This document shows, in pieces, positions 44,214-52,452 of a DNA stretch of 55,529 nt (the first letter of the stretch is position 1; the number at the start of each line of letters is the position of its first letter). The position numbers and the translations under genes are program-made. Below the pieces are notes generated by a model. It saw only the letters and a list, made by a program, of their open reading frames with translations, made no database searches and had not been told where the DNA came from. Source of the stretch: Bacillus multifaciens. Lineage in GTDB: Bacteria > Bacillota > Bacilli > Bacillales > Bacillaceae_G. The stretch is from NCBI RefSeq assembly GCF_030756675.1, contig NZ_JAVBXD010000034.1, positions 1-55,529 of the forward strand, written 5' to 3'.

Positions 44214-44258
44214 GAAACTTCCATCAGTGGGGATGAAAAAAACCACTGATGGAAGTTT
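44214..44258 (+). terminator. atcagtgggg-type hairpin terminator
   Basis: AAACTTCCATCAGTGG and CCACTGATGGAAGTTTTA are complements around GGATGAAAAAAA. It resembles the hairpin core in the inverted repeats at 49130-49202 and 50066-50150 (aatcagtgggggatgaag...cccactgatt). Confidence 0.75.
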
Positions 44259-44282
44259 TACTTTATAACAAACATTATCCCG

Positions 44283-44933
44283 TTATATCATGTTGATTAA
44301 ATTATACTTTATGGCATATTGAACAAGTTCACTTTTCTTAGAAAGATTAAGTTTGTTCAACATTCTCGTCTTATGAGTATCAACCGTTTTTATACTGATA
44401 GTTAACTCTTGAGCAATTTCAGACAATGAAAATCCTTTAACAAGATACTGCAATACCTCCCGTTCACGCGGACTTAGAATTACATAAGGATTTCGGGACT
44501 CCGTTTCATTTTGTACTCTTTTTAACATCGTTGAAATTTCCTTTGGACGAAGGTATAGGTACCCGTCCATAACAGAATCAATAGCAGTGTATAATTCTTC
44601 ATCTACAGCTGCTTTAGGGACATAACCTGAAGCTCCCGCGTTCATGATTAACGTTATATAGTCCTCATCTTCGTGCATGGTGAGCGCTATGACTTTCGCT
44701 TGTTCATAACGTAATTTAATCTCTTTAAGAACCTGGATCCCATCTAAGCGTGGTAAAGATATGTCCAATATCAAAATATCAGGTTTTAAAATGTCGTAAA
44801 GTTGAAGGGCTTCAAGCCCATCAGAGGCTTCACCTACAACTTTTAAGGACGGTCTTTTTTGCAGTAGTAGTTTTAAACCTGATCTTATCAAGGCGTGGTC
44901 ATCAACTAGCATTATGCTGATTGTCTTTTTCAT
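44283..44933 (-). CDS. NarL/LuxR-type response regulator
   Basis: 216 residues. Receiver domain with acidic pocket Asp11/Asp12 and phospho-acceptor Asp57 (LILDISLPRLDG), then a C-terminal LuxR HTH (LSPREREVLQYLVKGFSLSEIAQEL...TVDTHKTRM). ATG overlaps the kinase end by 32 nt; SD GAAGGGTGTCAAG. It probably activates uhpT or the operon itself. Confidence 0.93.
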   Translation of the reverse strand: MKKTISIMLVDDHALIRSGLKLLLQKRPSLKVVGEASDGLEALQLYDILKPDILILDISLPRLDGIQVLKEIKLRYEQAKVIALTMHEDEDYITLIMNAGASGYVPKAAVDEELYTAIDSVMDGYLYLRPKEISTMLKRVQNETESRNPYVILSPREREVLQYLVKGFSLSEIAQELTISIKTVDTHKTRMLNKLNLSKKSELVQYAIKYNLINMI

Positions 44934-46365
44934 CTTGACACCCTTCTCTCTGTTTTACTGGGATAGACACCATAACTTCAGTCCCACCGATTTTGTGAGT
45001 TTTGATAAAAAATGAACCGCCTAGTAATTCAGCTCTTTCTCTCATTCCATATATTCCAATCCGATTTTGCTGGCGAGCTTTTTCAAAATCAGTCTCATGT
45101 ATGCCTTGTCCATTATCATGGATGCTTAGCTTAATAGAATAATCATTAATCTCCATATTAATTACAATCTCAGTCGCTACTGTATGTTTCACCACATTAG
45201 TAAGACTTTCTTGAACAATTCGGTATAGTGCTACAGCGATATGACTATCTATGGTAGCAATGTCATCATCGGGAACGTGCAGTATTACAGCAAGAGCGAA
45301 TTTTTCTTCAAACTTTCTTATATATTTCTTTAATGCCGGAATTAAACCTATATCATCAAGGATCGGTGGTCTTAATTCTACCGCTAAATCTCTAATTTCT
45401 CGTAAAATATTTGCCGCAGTCTCTCGACTTACATTAAGTAGCTCCTGTTGTTCAGCATCTTTAGCTTCATTAGCCAAAACACGCATTGTAACCATTAGAA
45501 ACGTAAGAGCTTGGCTTGTTTCATCATGAAGTTCACGAGAAATTCTTTTTCTCTCCTCCTCATGCGCGGATAATAATTTCAAGATTAACGTATCTCGAAG
45601 AGCATCCTTTTCTTGAAGTTCCTTCAGTAATTTTTCTACTGCCGTACTCGAACTAATCAGGTTATCAGCCATTTCATTAAAAGCCCGCGCTAGTTTTCCA
45701 ACTTCATCGTCACCCTCTGTTTTAGCCCTTAAGGATAAATTACCGGCTGATATACCTGATGCTATATCAACTAAACTGTTGATTGGTTTGGTAATGATAC
45801 GAGTTACATAATAAGCTATACCTGCCGCTCCCATGCATACCAAAAATGTAGCGAAAACCAATTCTACTATTTTAGTAAAAATATAGCTTTTCGCCTCTTT
45901 TTCTGCCATTCCAACTCTAACAAATCCTACATCTCCACCTTCAATTGGAACAAGTATGTCATGGATATTTCCTTCATCTGAAGTTAATATGGCGGACTTT
46001 TCATTATTGCTACCATTAGGCTTATGTGCGTTTAATATTCCTTTCGGTAGATGTTTAGAAAATGTATTTCCAATAAGAACATTATTATTGTCAATGACCA
46101 GTATATAACGAACGTCTTTATTCGCTTCCTGTGCACGGGTAATGAGGAGGTGAATCGAATAGTAGTCGTCAGTTAGAATGTAATCCGAAGACAATGCCGC
46201 AACATTTTCAGCGATATTTACGCCACGCTTTTTAAGGTCCTCTGTCATCATTTTTGTGAGCGATTCCCAAATGATACATCCCAATAATAGAGCAAGAAAG
46301 AGTAGTGAAACGAGGATAGCTCCAAATATCTTCTGGTTTATTTGTAATTTATTTATCCATTTCAT
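44902..46365 (-). CDS. NarX/DegS-type sensor histidine kinase
   Basis: 487 residues from ATG 46365 (GAGGT at 6 nt; upstream ATGs lie before or inside the site). TM1 about 14-36, an extracytoplasmic sensor domain of ~130 residues, TM2 about 165-188, HAMP, then HisKA_3 with His280 (SRELHDETSQAL) and HATPase_c (NGQGIHETDF). It overlaps the PhnD-like gene by 17 nt and the regulator by 32 nt. Its external domain could receive the PhnD-like binding protein. Confidence 0.92.
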   Translation of the reverse strand: MKWINKLQINQKIFGAILVSLLFLALLLGCIIWESLTKMMTEDLKKRGVNIAENVAALSSDYILTDDYYSIHLLITRAQEANKDVRYILVIDNNNVLIGNTFSKHLPKGILNAHKPNGSNNEKSAILTSDEGNIHDILVPIEGGDVGFVRVGMAEKEAKSYIFTKIVELVFATFLVCMGAAGIAYYVTRIITKPINSLVDIASGISAGNLSLRAKTEGDDEVGKLARAFNEMADNLISSSTAVEKLLKELQEKDALRDTLILKLLSAHEEERKRISRELHDETSQALTFLMVTMRVLANEAKDAEQQELLNVSRETAANILREIRDLAVELRPPILDDIGLIPALKKYIRKFEEKFALAVILHVPDDDIATIDSHIAVALYRIVQESLTNVVKHTVATEIVINMEINDYSIKLSIHDNGQGIHETDFEKARQQNRIGIYGMRERAELLGGSFFIKTHKIGGTEVMVSIPVKQREGCQDEKDNQHNAS

Positions 46366-47251
46366 AGGTGACCTCATATAACTTAGGTTCAAATGGAACA
46401 AAACGATCAATAAACAGACCCTGAAAAGCTGATTTTATTGGTTCTTGTTCGTGCATGAAAATGAAACTTTCTTTAATAATTTTCTTCTCTTCATCAGGCA
46501 AATTACTCCTAACGACAACAGGACCGGTACCAATCGGTTCCGTTTTTGCAATAATTTTTAAATCCTTAACTAGTTCTGGATTTTGACGTTTCGTGCGTTC
46601 AAAAACTAAACTATCAACAGCAGCTGCGTCAACAACCTTATTTATCACAGCGCCTAAGGAGCTTTCATGATTATATGTAAAAACATAACGACCGAAGAAA
46701 TGCTCTGGAGTTTCACTTAATTCAGCTAATTTTTTCCTCACAAAAATATACCCGGAATAACTGGTTGGATCGGTAAAGGCAACGTTTTTACCTCTTAAAT
46801 CATTTATATCGGATATTTCATTTTCACGGTGTACGACAACATAACCATAGTAATAGGGAACTCCCATTCGTTCTTGCATAGCAATTGCTTCAAGGCCTTC
46901 GACATGTTTGTAGGTAATATACGCTCCTGTTGAAAGTATAGCGATGTCAGCACCTCCATTTATCATTAGCATGCTAATCTCATTATAACTCTTGCGCTGG
47001 ATTAAAATTACGGGTCTATGGAGCTTTTCTCCAATATAATCAGCTATTTTCCTGTAGTACATAATTGTATCCGTCGGTGATAACACACTTGAAATTGCAA
47101 TTCGTACAGGAGAGGGCTTTTCATCTTGAGAAGCAACAGGCATAACTTCAGATTCGGAGAAAATAATTTGAGAGCTTGAGCGATCATGCTGACAGCCTAT
47201 TGCAAGTAAAGTAATAAAAAATATAAAAAAAAGCCTCAACAAATTTATCAT
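46349..47251 (-). CDS. PhnD-like substrate-binding lipoprotein (sensor subunit)
   Basis: 300 residues from ATG 47251 (GGAGGAAAGT just before). Lipobox LLAIGC (Cys20). The mature domain is a phosphate/phosphonate-type binding fold (IAISSVLSPTDTIMYYRKIADYIG; GKNVAFTDPTSYSGYIFVRK). No phosphonate transporter genes accompany it; instead it is co-transcribed with a kinase and regulator. This is like HptA of S. aureus, which senses phosphate or hexose phosphate for HptSR. Inferred to pass ligand binding to the kinase. Confidence 0.88.
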   Translation of the reverse strand: MINLLRLFFIFFITLLAIGCQHDRSSSQIIFSESEVMPVASQDEKPSPVRIAISSVLSPTDTIMYYRKIADYIGEKLHRPVILIQRKSYNEISMLMINGGADIAILSTGAYITYKHVEGLEAIAMQERMGVPYYYGYVVVHRENEISDINDLRGKNVAFTDPTSYSGYIFVRKKLAELSETPEHFFGRYVFTYNHESSLGAVINKVVDAAAVDSLVFERTKRQNPELVKDLKIIAKTEPIGTGPVVVRSNLPDEEKKIIKESFIFMHEQEPIKSAFQGLFIDRFVPFEPKLYEVTYEMDK

Positions 47252-47263
47252 ACTTTCCTCCAT

Positions 47264-47657
47264 TCTTGCAGGCGAGGGCTTTATGCATTATGTGGAAATA
47301 CCTTAATTTAAGGCTTTCGAAATTTATATTTATATATTACTTCAGAACAATCCATGAAATCCATGGAAGATTGTATACTAAACTACTTTTCATGTCGGAA
47401 TTGTGTCAGCAAGTATATATAAATCGCTACTATATATAGCCCTGAATGTTTTTTTGTCAGATAAACTCTTACACAAAATCAGATATTTGCTGATAGTTTA
47501 ACGAGTTGGCATATAAGATAATGTAGCAAAGGAGGTATGATACAACACAAGTGTTTTGAAAACGTCTTCACCAAGAAGGCATTCTATTGAAATACTTAAT
47601 TTCATGCTAATCTAAGTTTTTTCTGTAAATCAAAGTAAAGAAATCGAGGTAGATAGT
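47264..47657 (+). promoter_or_regulatory. divergent promoter region of the sensory operon and uhpT
   Basis: 394 bp between divergent genes. It contains a short bcr1 fragment (47404-47445, tataaatcgctactatatatag) and a cre-like site TGAAAACGTCTTCA (47557-47570, 13 of 14) about 90 bp before uhpT. Direct or inverted words such as ccatgaaatccatgg (about 47353) could be regulator sites. The GGAGG at 47531 precedes an ATG by one nt only and is unlikely to start a peptide. Confidence 0.5.
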
Positions 47658-49022
47658 ATGTTCTCATTTTTGAAACCTAAAATCGCTACTACAAAAATAG
47701 CACCAGATCAGGTTCAAAAAACCTATAAGCTTTTCCGGCTACAATCTTTATTAGGAGTATTCTTGGGTTACATAGCTTACTATATAGTACGTAACAATTT
47801 TGCCTTATCTACTCCTTATTTGAAGGAACAACTCAATCTTAGTGCTACAGAAGTAGGCTTATTAAGCAGTTCCATGCTTATCGCTTATGGAATTAGTAAA
47901 GGTTTGATGAGTAGTATAGCCGACAAAGCTAATCCTAAAAGGTATATGGCACTTGGTTTACTTCTATGTGCTATGGTCAATATTATGATGGGCTTCAGCA
48001 CGGCATTCTGGATGTTTGCAATTCTCGTTGTTTTTAATGGATTTTTTCAAGGAATGGGCGTTGGACCTAGCTTTATTACTATCGCAAACTGGTTTCCTCG
48101 TAAGGAAAGAGGAACTATCGGTGCTATATGGAATATTTCTCACAATATAGGTGGAGGTATCGTAGCACCTATCGTTGGTATGAGTTTTGCGATGTTAGGC
48201 TCCAATCACTGGCAAGCGGCAAGCTACCAAGTTCCAGCTGCTATAGCTATTGTTATTGCACTTATAATACTAACCCTTATTAAAGGCTCACCGGTAAGCG
48301 AAGGCTTGCCTCCGCTAAACGAAATTATCAAGGACGAATCCGATTCACAAACACAACAAAATGCTGATTCAAAACCGCCAGCAGACATGAGTGCTTGGCA
48401 GATTTTCAAGAATTATGTTTTATTTAACAAAAATGCATGGTTCGTTTCCTTCGTAGATGTTTTCGTTTACATGGTTCGTTTCGGCATTATAAGCTGGTTA
48501 CCTATTTATTTATTACATGTGAAACATTTCACTAAAGAAGAGATGAGTGTTGCCTTTTTATTCTTTGAATGGGCAGCTATTCCTTCTACTCTTCTGGCTG
48601 GTTACCTATCAGACAAATTATTCAAAGGGCACCGCATGCCGCCAGCAATCATCGCTATGACAATGATACTCTTCTGTATCATTGGTTACTGGCAAAGTAC
48701 ATCTTTACACTGGGTGACTATCTTCGCCGCCATTATTGGATGCTTGATTTATATTCCACAATTCCTAGCTTCAGTACAAACTATGGAGGTAGTTCCGCCT
48801 TTCGCTGTTGGTTCTGCGGTTGGTTTGCGAGGTTTTATGAGCTACATTTTAGGTGCATCTTTAGGTACTACCCTCTTTGGTGTAATGGTTGACAAAGTAG
48901 GATGGAATGGTGGCTTCTACGTATTACTAGCAGCAACGATTTGCTGTATCATATGCTGTATATTGGCTCATCGAGGAGCAAAAGAACTAGAATACAACAA
49001 AAAACAGGGACTCCAATCCTAA
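47658..49022 (+). CDS. uhpT: hexose phosphate antiporter UhpT
   Basis: 454 residues, 12 membrane helices of the organophosphate:phosphate antiporter (OPA) MFS family. Conserved GLGxxK-like region (YYIVRNNFALSTPYLKEQLN), the Arg residues in helix 1 and helix 7 (YIVRNN, MVRFGI), and RGFMSYILGASLGTTLFG. The family exchanges sugar phosphates (glucose-6-P) for phosphate and also admits fosfomycin. ATG after GAGGTAGATAGT. Divergent from the SBP-kinase-regulator set, as in Hpt/Uhp systems, so likely controlled by it. Confidence 0.9.
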   Translation: MFSFLKPKIATTKIAPDQVQKTYKLFRLQSLLGVFLGYIAYYIVRNNFALSTPYLKEQLNLSATEVGLLSSSMLIAYGISKGLMSSIADKANPKRYMALGLLLCAMVNIMMGFSTAFWMFAILVVFNGFFQGMGVGPSFITIANWFPRKERGTIGAIWNISHNIGGGIVAPIVGMSFAMLGSNHWQAASYQVPAAIAIVIALIILTLIKGSPVSEGLPPLNEIIKDESDSQTQQNADSKPPADMSAWQIFKNYVLFNKNAWFVSFVDVFVYMVRFGIISWLPIYLLHVKHFTKEEMSVAFLFFEWAAIPSTLLAGYLSDKLFKGHRMPPAIIAMTMILFCIIGYWQSTSLHWVTIFAAIIGCLIYIPQFLASVQTMEVVPPFAVGSAVGLRGFMSYILGASLGTTLFGVMVDKVGWNGGFYVLLAATICCIICCILAHRGAKELEYNKKQGLQS

Positions 49023-49047
49023 AACAACTTAAAACATGAAAGAAAAC

Positions 49048-49090
49048 GCCCTTCATCTGACCAAAAAAAATCAGATAAAGGGCATTTTTT
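49048..49090 (+). terminator. uhpT terminator
   Basis: GCCCTTCATCTGA pairs with TCAGATAAAGGGC around ten A/C-rich bases, followed by ATTTTTTT. 26 nt after the uhpT stop. Confidence 0.85.
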
Positions 49091-49129
49091 TATACTTATT
49101 ACAGCAAACGTTTAGTAGAAGAAATATAT

Positions 49130-49202
49130 ATAAAGTGAAACTTTAATCAGTGGGGGTTTTATTCATCCCCCACTGATTATTAGCCCTCACCAATCGGGCT
49201 TT
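49130..49202 (+). repeat. left copy of a 73-bp inverted repeat
   Basis: Contains its own hairpin (aatcagtgggggttttattcatcccccactgatt) followed by attagccctcaccaatcgggcttt. It is almost the exact inverse of 50064-50140. Together they bound an ~0.9-kb segment with one small gene. Confidence 0.8.
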
Positions 49203-49327
49203 CCTTGTTTTAAAACTTTGCGCGTGGCAGGAAAAGGCCCTGACCGCTATTATACATAGCCAGTCCCTCTCGATCACTTAAAAAAATGCTTTTCTATCGG
49301 TTTTTCATAGAGTGACTGAGTAGTTAC
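49203..49327 (+). repeat. bcr1 repeat, right part with long-form terminus
   Basis: Starts at the ccttgttttaaaac block directly after the inverted repeat, runs through aggccctgaccgct, agccagtccctctcg, and ends with ttttctatcggtttttcat and CTGAGTAGTTAC (49316-49327), the terminus of the long form at 32160-32428. The left half is missing. Confidence 0.75.
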
Positions 49328-49344
49328 TTTGTATTTATACAAAT

Positions 49345-49377
49345 AAAAAAAGATTGCTTAATCAACAATCTTTTTTT
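49345..49377 (-). terminator. terminator of the 107-aa gene
   Basis: AAAAAAAGATTG and CAATCTTTTTTT are perfect 12-bp complements across nine nt. 26 nt after the stop of the minus-strand gene. Confidence 0.8.
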
Positions 49378-49403
49378 GTGCCTCAGTATTCCAAGTTACT
49401 TTC

Positions 49404-49727
49404 CTAATGCGATTCTCTTTTTCTTACCATTTCAGGAGTTTGAGAATGGAGTGCGCAGCTGCTTTCAAAATTATTTTTACCGTCTTGCTTATGAATCCAA
49501 GATTTCATCTCATTCCATAAAACAACTCTATGCACATCATACCCTATGTGATATTGCTCATTTATATTCTCTTTGTAGTTCTCATTCCATTTGTACCATA
49601 CTATTTTATCGCGTGAATCTACTGGTATTTCTCGCCGATCAATTACAGTTGTACAATCCTTATTATTAGCTAACATAATCGCATCATTCTCTAATAATAA
49701 AGCAAGAGCCGCTGAGCGCTTCTCCAT
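49404..49727 (-). CDS. small protein of unknown function in a repeat-bounded cassette
   Basis: 107 residues, start ATG 49727 after AAAGGAGAAAGAGA. The protein starts with a short helix (EKRSAALALLLENDAIML) and continues with charged, Trp-containing segments (DKIVWYKWNENYKENI; VLWNEMKSWIHKQDGK). No signal peptide and no membrane segment. Not recognised. A hairpin TTACATTTTTGTAA lies about 120 bp upstream and matches a BceR-type operator. The gene is enclosed by inverted repeats and bcr1 pieces, so it looks like an accessory gene carried by a cassette. Confidence 0.6.
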   Translation of the reverse strand: MEKRSAALALLLENDAIMLANNKDCTTVIDRREIPVDSRDKIVWYKWNENYKENINEQYHIGYDVHRVVLWNEMKSWIHKQDGKNNFESSCALHSQTPEMVRKRESH

Positions 49728-49843
49728 TCTCTTTCTCCTTTCAGTTGTAGTGCCTAACGTCTTATTTCCCTAAAATGTGTGTGCCTTACATAGATAAGTT
49801 TATTCAAAATCATGCTGCTAAACTATCGATTAACCTTACAAAA

Positions 49844-49863
49844 AACCTTACATTTTTGTAAGG
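49844..49863. promoter_or_regulatory. BceR-like palindrome TTACA-N4-TGTAA
   Basis: AACCTTACATTTTTGTAAGG; the core TTACATTTTTGTAA fits the TnACA-N4-TGTAA pattern of BceR-type response regulators. A second half-copy aaccttaca sits at 49832. The same palindrome, AACCTTACATTTATGTAAGG, occurs upstream of bceA at 55341-55362. It lies ~120 bp upstream of the 107-aa gene. Confidence 0.6.
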
Positions 49864-49911
49864 ATTATAATATTTAATAAGGATATACAAATTTAAAATT
49901 TTCATTTGTAA

Positions 49912-50056
49912 TCATATATAAATCGCTGCTATGCAGAATACACCATGACCTGCACTTTCTTGCTCCCTTTGTTTTAAGTAGCAGGAAAAGGAACTGACCG
50001 CTACTATGCATGGCCAGATGCTCTCGTCCTCCACTAAAAAGAAAGATGTTTTTATC
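49912..50056 (+). repeat. bcr1 repeat, left part
   Basis: Starts normally (atatataaatcgctgctatgcagaat), runs through ccctttgttttaa, gcaggaaaaggaactgaccgctac, tatgcatggccagatgctctcgtcc and aaagaaagatgttttta, and is then cut by the inverted-repeat segment at about 50057. Confidence 0.8.
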
Positions 50057-50150
50057 CCGCATTAACGGGCAGTAAAAGCCCGATTGGTGAGGGCTAATAA
50101 TCAGTGGGGGATGAAGAAAACCCCCACTGATTAAAGTTTTACTTTATGTC
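50057..50150 (-). repeat. right copy of the 73-bp inverted repeat
   Basis: Begins with cccgcattaacgggcagtaaaagcccgattggtgagggc and ends in aatcagtgggggatgaagaaaacccccactgattaaagttttacttta. The inverse matches 49130-49202 almost base for base. The additional cccgcattaacgggc is itself a short palindrome (CCCGcattaaCGGG). Confidence 0.8.
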
Positions 50151-50286
50151 ATTTTTCCAGGTTGCATTTGCATATTCTGAATATTTTGCATTTCCTATTT
50201 AAAATAAGTACTCTCTCCTTTGACTTTTCCCCCTCAATCCTTTACAGTCAAACTGTTCACAAGTTTGACAATGTAGGAGGCTCTCA
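50151..50286 (+). promoter_or_regulatory. hpt promoter region
   Basis: Contains inverted repeat TCAAAC...GTTTGA (50248-50268) just before TAGGAGG. No riboswitch pattern seen. Confidence 0.35.
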
Positions 50287-50817
50287 ATGGACATTCAACT
50301 AAAAGACACTTTAATCTCACAAGAACAGCTGCAAGAAAAGGTAAAAGAATTAGCACTGCAAATTGAACGTGATTTTGAAGGAGAAGAAATTTTTGTTATT
50401 GCTGTATTAAAAGGTTCTTTCGTATTTGCAGCAGATTTAATTCGCCATATTAAAAATGACGTAACAATTGACTTTATTTCTGCATCTAGCTATGGGAACC
50501 AAACAACAACAACTGGAAAAGTAAAATTACTAAAAGATATCGATGTAAATATTACTGGTAAAAACGTAATCGTAGTAGAAGATATTATCGATTCTGGTTT
50601 AACACTTCACTTCTTAAAAGACCACTTCTTAATGCATAAACCAAAAACGTTAAAATTCTGTACGCTTCTTGATAAACCAGAGCGCCGTAAAGTTGATTTA
50701 ACAGCTGAATATGTTGGCTTCGTGATCCCAGATGAATTCATCGTTGGCTACGGCATTGACTGTGCTGAGAAATATCGAAACTTACCATATATTGCGTCAG
50801 TTGCAACGGATAAATAA
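50287..50817 (+). CDS. hpt: hypoxanthine phosphoribosyltransferase
   Basis: 176 residues. PRPP-binding motif IVVEDIIDSG (about 96-106) and the DKPERRKVDLTAEYVGF lid region are typical of HPRT. It salvages hypoxanthine or guanine using PRPP. ATG after TAGGAGGCTCTCA. The housekeeping hpt of Bacillus normally sits beside tilS and ftsH, so this may be a second copy; I infer that from the different neighbours here. Confidence 0.92.
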   Translation: MDIQLKDTLISQEQLQEKVKELALQIERDFEGEEIFVIAVLKGSFVFAADLIRHIKNDVTIDFISASSYGNQTTTTGKVKLLKDIDVNITGKNVIVVEDIIDSGLTLHFLKDHFLMHKPKTLKFCTLLDKPERRKVDLTAEYVGFVIPDEFIVGYGIDCAEKYRNLPYIASVATDK

Positions 50818-50835
50818 TATAATTATACTTAACAA

Positions 50836-50884
50836 AAAACGAGGTTGTCCCAATAGGTTCACTTTTGGGTAGCCTCGCTTTTTT
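50836..50884 (+). terminator. hpt terminator
   Basis: AACGAGGTTGTCCCAA pairs with TTGGGTAGCCTCGCTT around ~12 nt, followed by TTTT. Imperfect but long. Confidence 0.7.
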
Positions 50885-51051
50885 ACATATAAATAAGAGC
50901 TGTCCCTTTTTAAGCTAAGAAAGTATCTTAGATGTAACTTTCTCATGTCCAAAATACTATCTCAACCTAATATTGATAATCTGTATTTCTTAATATACAA
51001 TTGATACATAATAAAAAGCTCATTGTAATATTAGCTAAGGAGACGCGTACT

Positions 51052-52299
51052 ATGACACTTAATGACACAAAAAACAGACAGCTACTTGTTCCTCAGTATA
51101 TGCAACAATTCTCTTGTATAGGATCAGAGTGTGAAGATTCTTGTTGCATTGGATGGAAAGTGACAGTTGATGAAGACACGTATAAAAAATACAAAAAATC
51201 TCGTGATTTAGAACTAAAGCCACTTTTCAAGAATAAGGTAACAAGACAACGTTCAAATCCATCTTCTTCGTCTTACGCTAAAATTAAAATGGAGGATGGA
51301 GGAAGATGTTCCTTCCTATCTGAAGAGAACCTTTGCAAGGTTCAATTAAAATTAGGGGAAGAGTATTTATCTAATACTTGTACAGTCTACCCCCGCTCTA
51401 TTAATAGTATTAACGGCGTAATTGAGAAATCAGCTACTACGTCATGTCCTGAAGTTGCACGTTTAGCTCTTTTAAATCCAAATGGTATTGATTTTGCTGA
51501 GATTGAAGAACCGGCTAGTACTCCTGGGTCCATTGTAAAACAGTTAAAAACAGATGGCCTGAAAATCGATAATACGCCAAAAAAATATTTTTGGGAATTA
51601 CGAATTTTCTCTATTCAAGTTATCCAAGACCGCTCTTATACGCTAGCGGAGCGTCTTATCATTTTGGGAATGTTCTATCAAAAGATACAGAAACACATTG
51701 ATCAAGATGATGTTCATGGAATTCCAAATGTCATTGCTAATTTCACCAACTGGATGTCTAATCAAGGAATGAAAGAATCACTTGACAAAATACCTACTCA
51801 TTTGGCGGTACAAATGGAATTATGTAAAGAATTAGTCGATTATCGTGCTAGCACAGCTATAACAAGCCAACGATACCGCGATTGTTTAACAGAGATGTTA
51901 AAAGGTATTCAATATACAAAAGAAGCATCTGTTGAAGAGATTACAGAGCACTATAAAAAGGCCTATGAAGAATTTTACGAGCCATTTATGACACAACATG
52001 AGTACATTTTAGAAAATTACCTAGTCAATTATGTATTTAAAAACTTGTTCCCACTTGGACACAAAACGATTTTCGATGATTATGTGATGCTAGTCATTCA
52101 CTATTCAATGATAAAACTTCATTTAATCGGAATGGCAGGCTTTCATAAAGAATTAACGACAGATTTAGTAATCAAACTTATTCAATCTTTCGCAAAATCA
52201 GTTGAGCATAACGTTTTTTATCTAAAAAATGTATTTGATTTACTAAAGGCAAATGAATTTACAACAATGCCTTATATGGCAATTTTAATAAAGAATTAG
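51052..52299 (+). CDS. fliB: FliB-type flagellin lysine N-methylase
   Basis: 415 residues from ATG 51052 after AAGGAGACGCGTACT; a 17-residue longer frame exists. Cys-rich N-terminus: C22, C27, C31, C32 (CIGSECEDSCC) then GRCSFL, NLCKVQ, NTCTVYPRS, a Fe-S or zinc-type site as in FliB. FliB methylates flagellin lysines. No flagellar genes adjoin, so the function could be on another protein. Confidence 0.82.
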   Translation: MTLNDTKNRQLLVPQYMQQFSCIGSECEDSCCIGWKVTVDEDTYKKYKKSRDLELKPLFKNKVTRQRSNPSSSSYAKIKMEDGGRCSFLSEENLCKVQLKLGEEYLSNTCTVYPRSINSINGVIEKSATTSCPEVARLALLNPNGIDFAEIEEPASTPGSIVKQLKTDGLKIDNTPKKYFWELRIFSIQVIQDRSYTLAERLIILGMFYQKIQKHIDQDDVHGIPNVIANFTNWMSNQGMKESLDKIPTHLAVQMELCKELVDYRASTAITSQRYRDCLTEMLKGIQYTKEASVEEITEHYKKAYEEFYEPFMTQHEYILENYLVNYVFKNLFPLGHKTIFDDYVMLVIHYSMIKLHLIGMAGFHKELTTDLVIKLIQSFAKSVEHNVFYLKNVFDLLKANEFTTMPYMAILIKN

Positions 52300-52369
52300 G
52301 CAGGAAATCTGAATAAAACAGCCAACAGAAAAAAACTTTGATTTATGTCAGTATTATCTATAAAATGTA

Positions 52370-52400
52370 AGCCCCTACTCTAATCATTGGAGTAGGGGCT
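52370..52400. terminator. fliB terminator / bceB end
   Basis: AGCCCCTACTC and GAGTAGGGGCT are perfect 11-bp complements around TAATCATTG, followed by ATTTC. It lies between the convergent fliB and bceB genes. Confidence 0.75.
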
Positions 52401-52452
52401 ATTTCTATTTTAGAAAGGATGATGTAGTTAAACTGATTTACGGGAGTTTTTC

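Noticed and set aside
47531-47590. Possible 17-codon peptide after AAAGGAGG upstream of uhpT
   Set aside because: The ATG is one nt from the ribosome binding site, which makes efficient translation unlikely.
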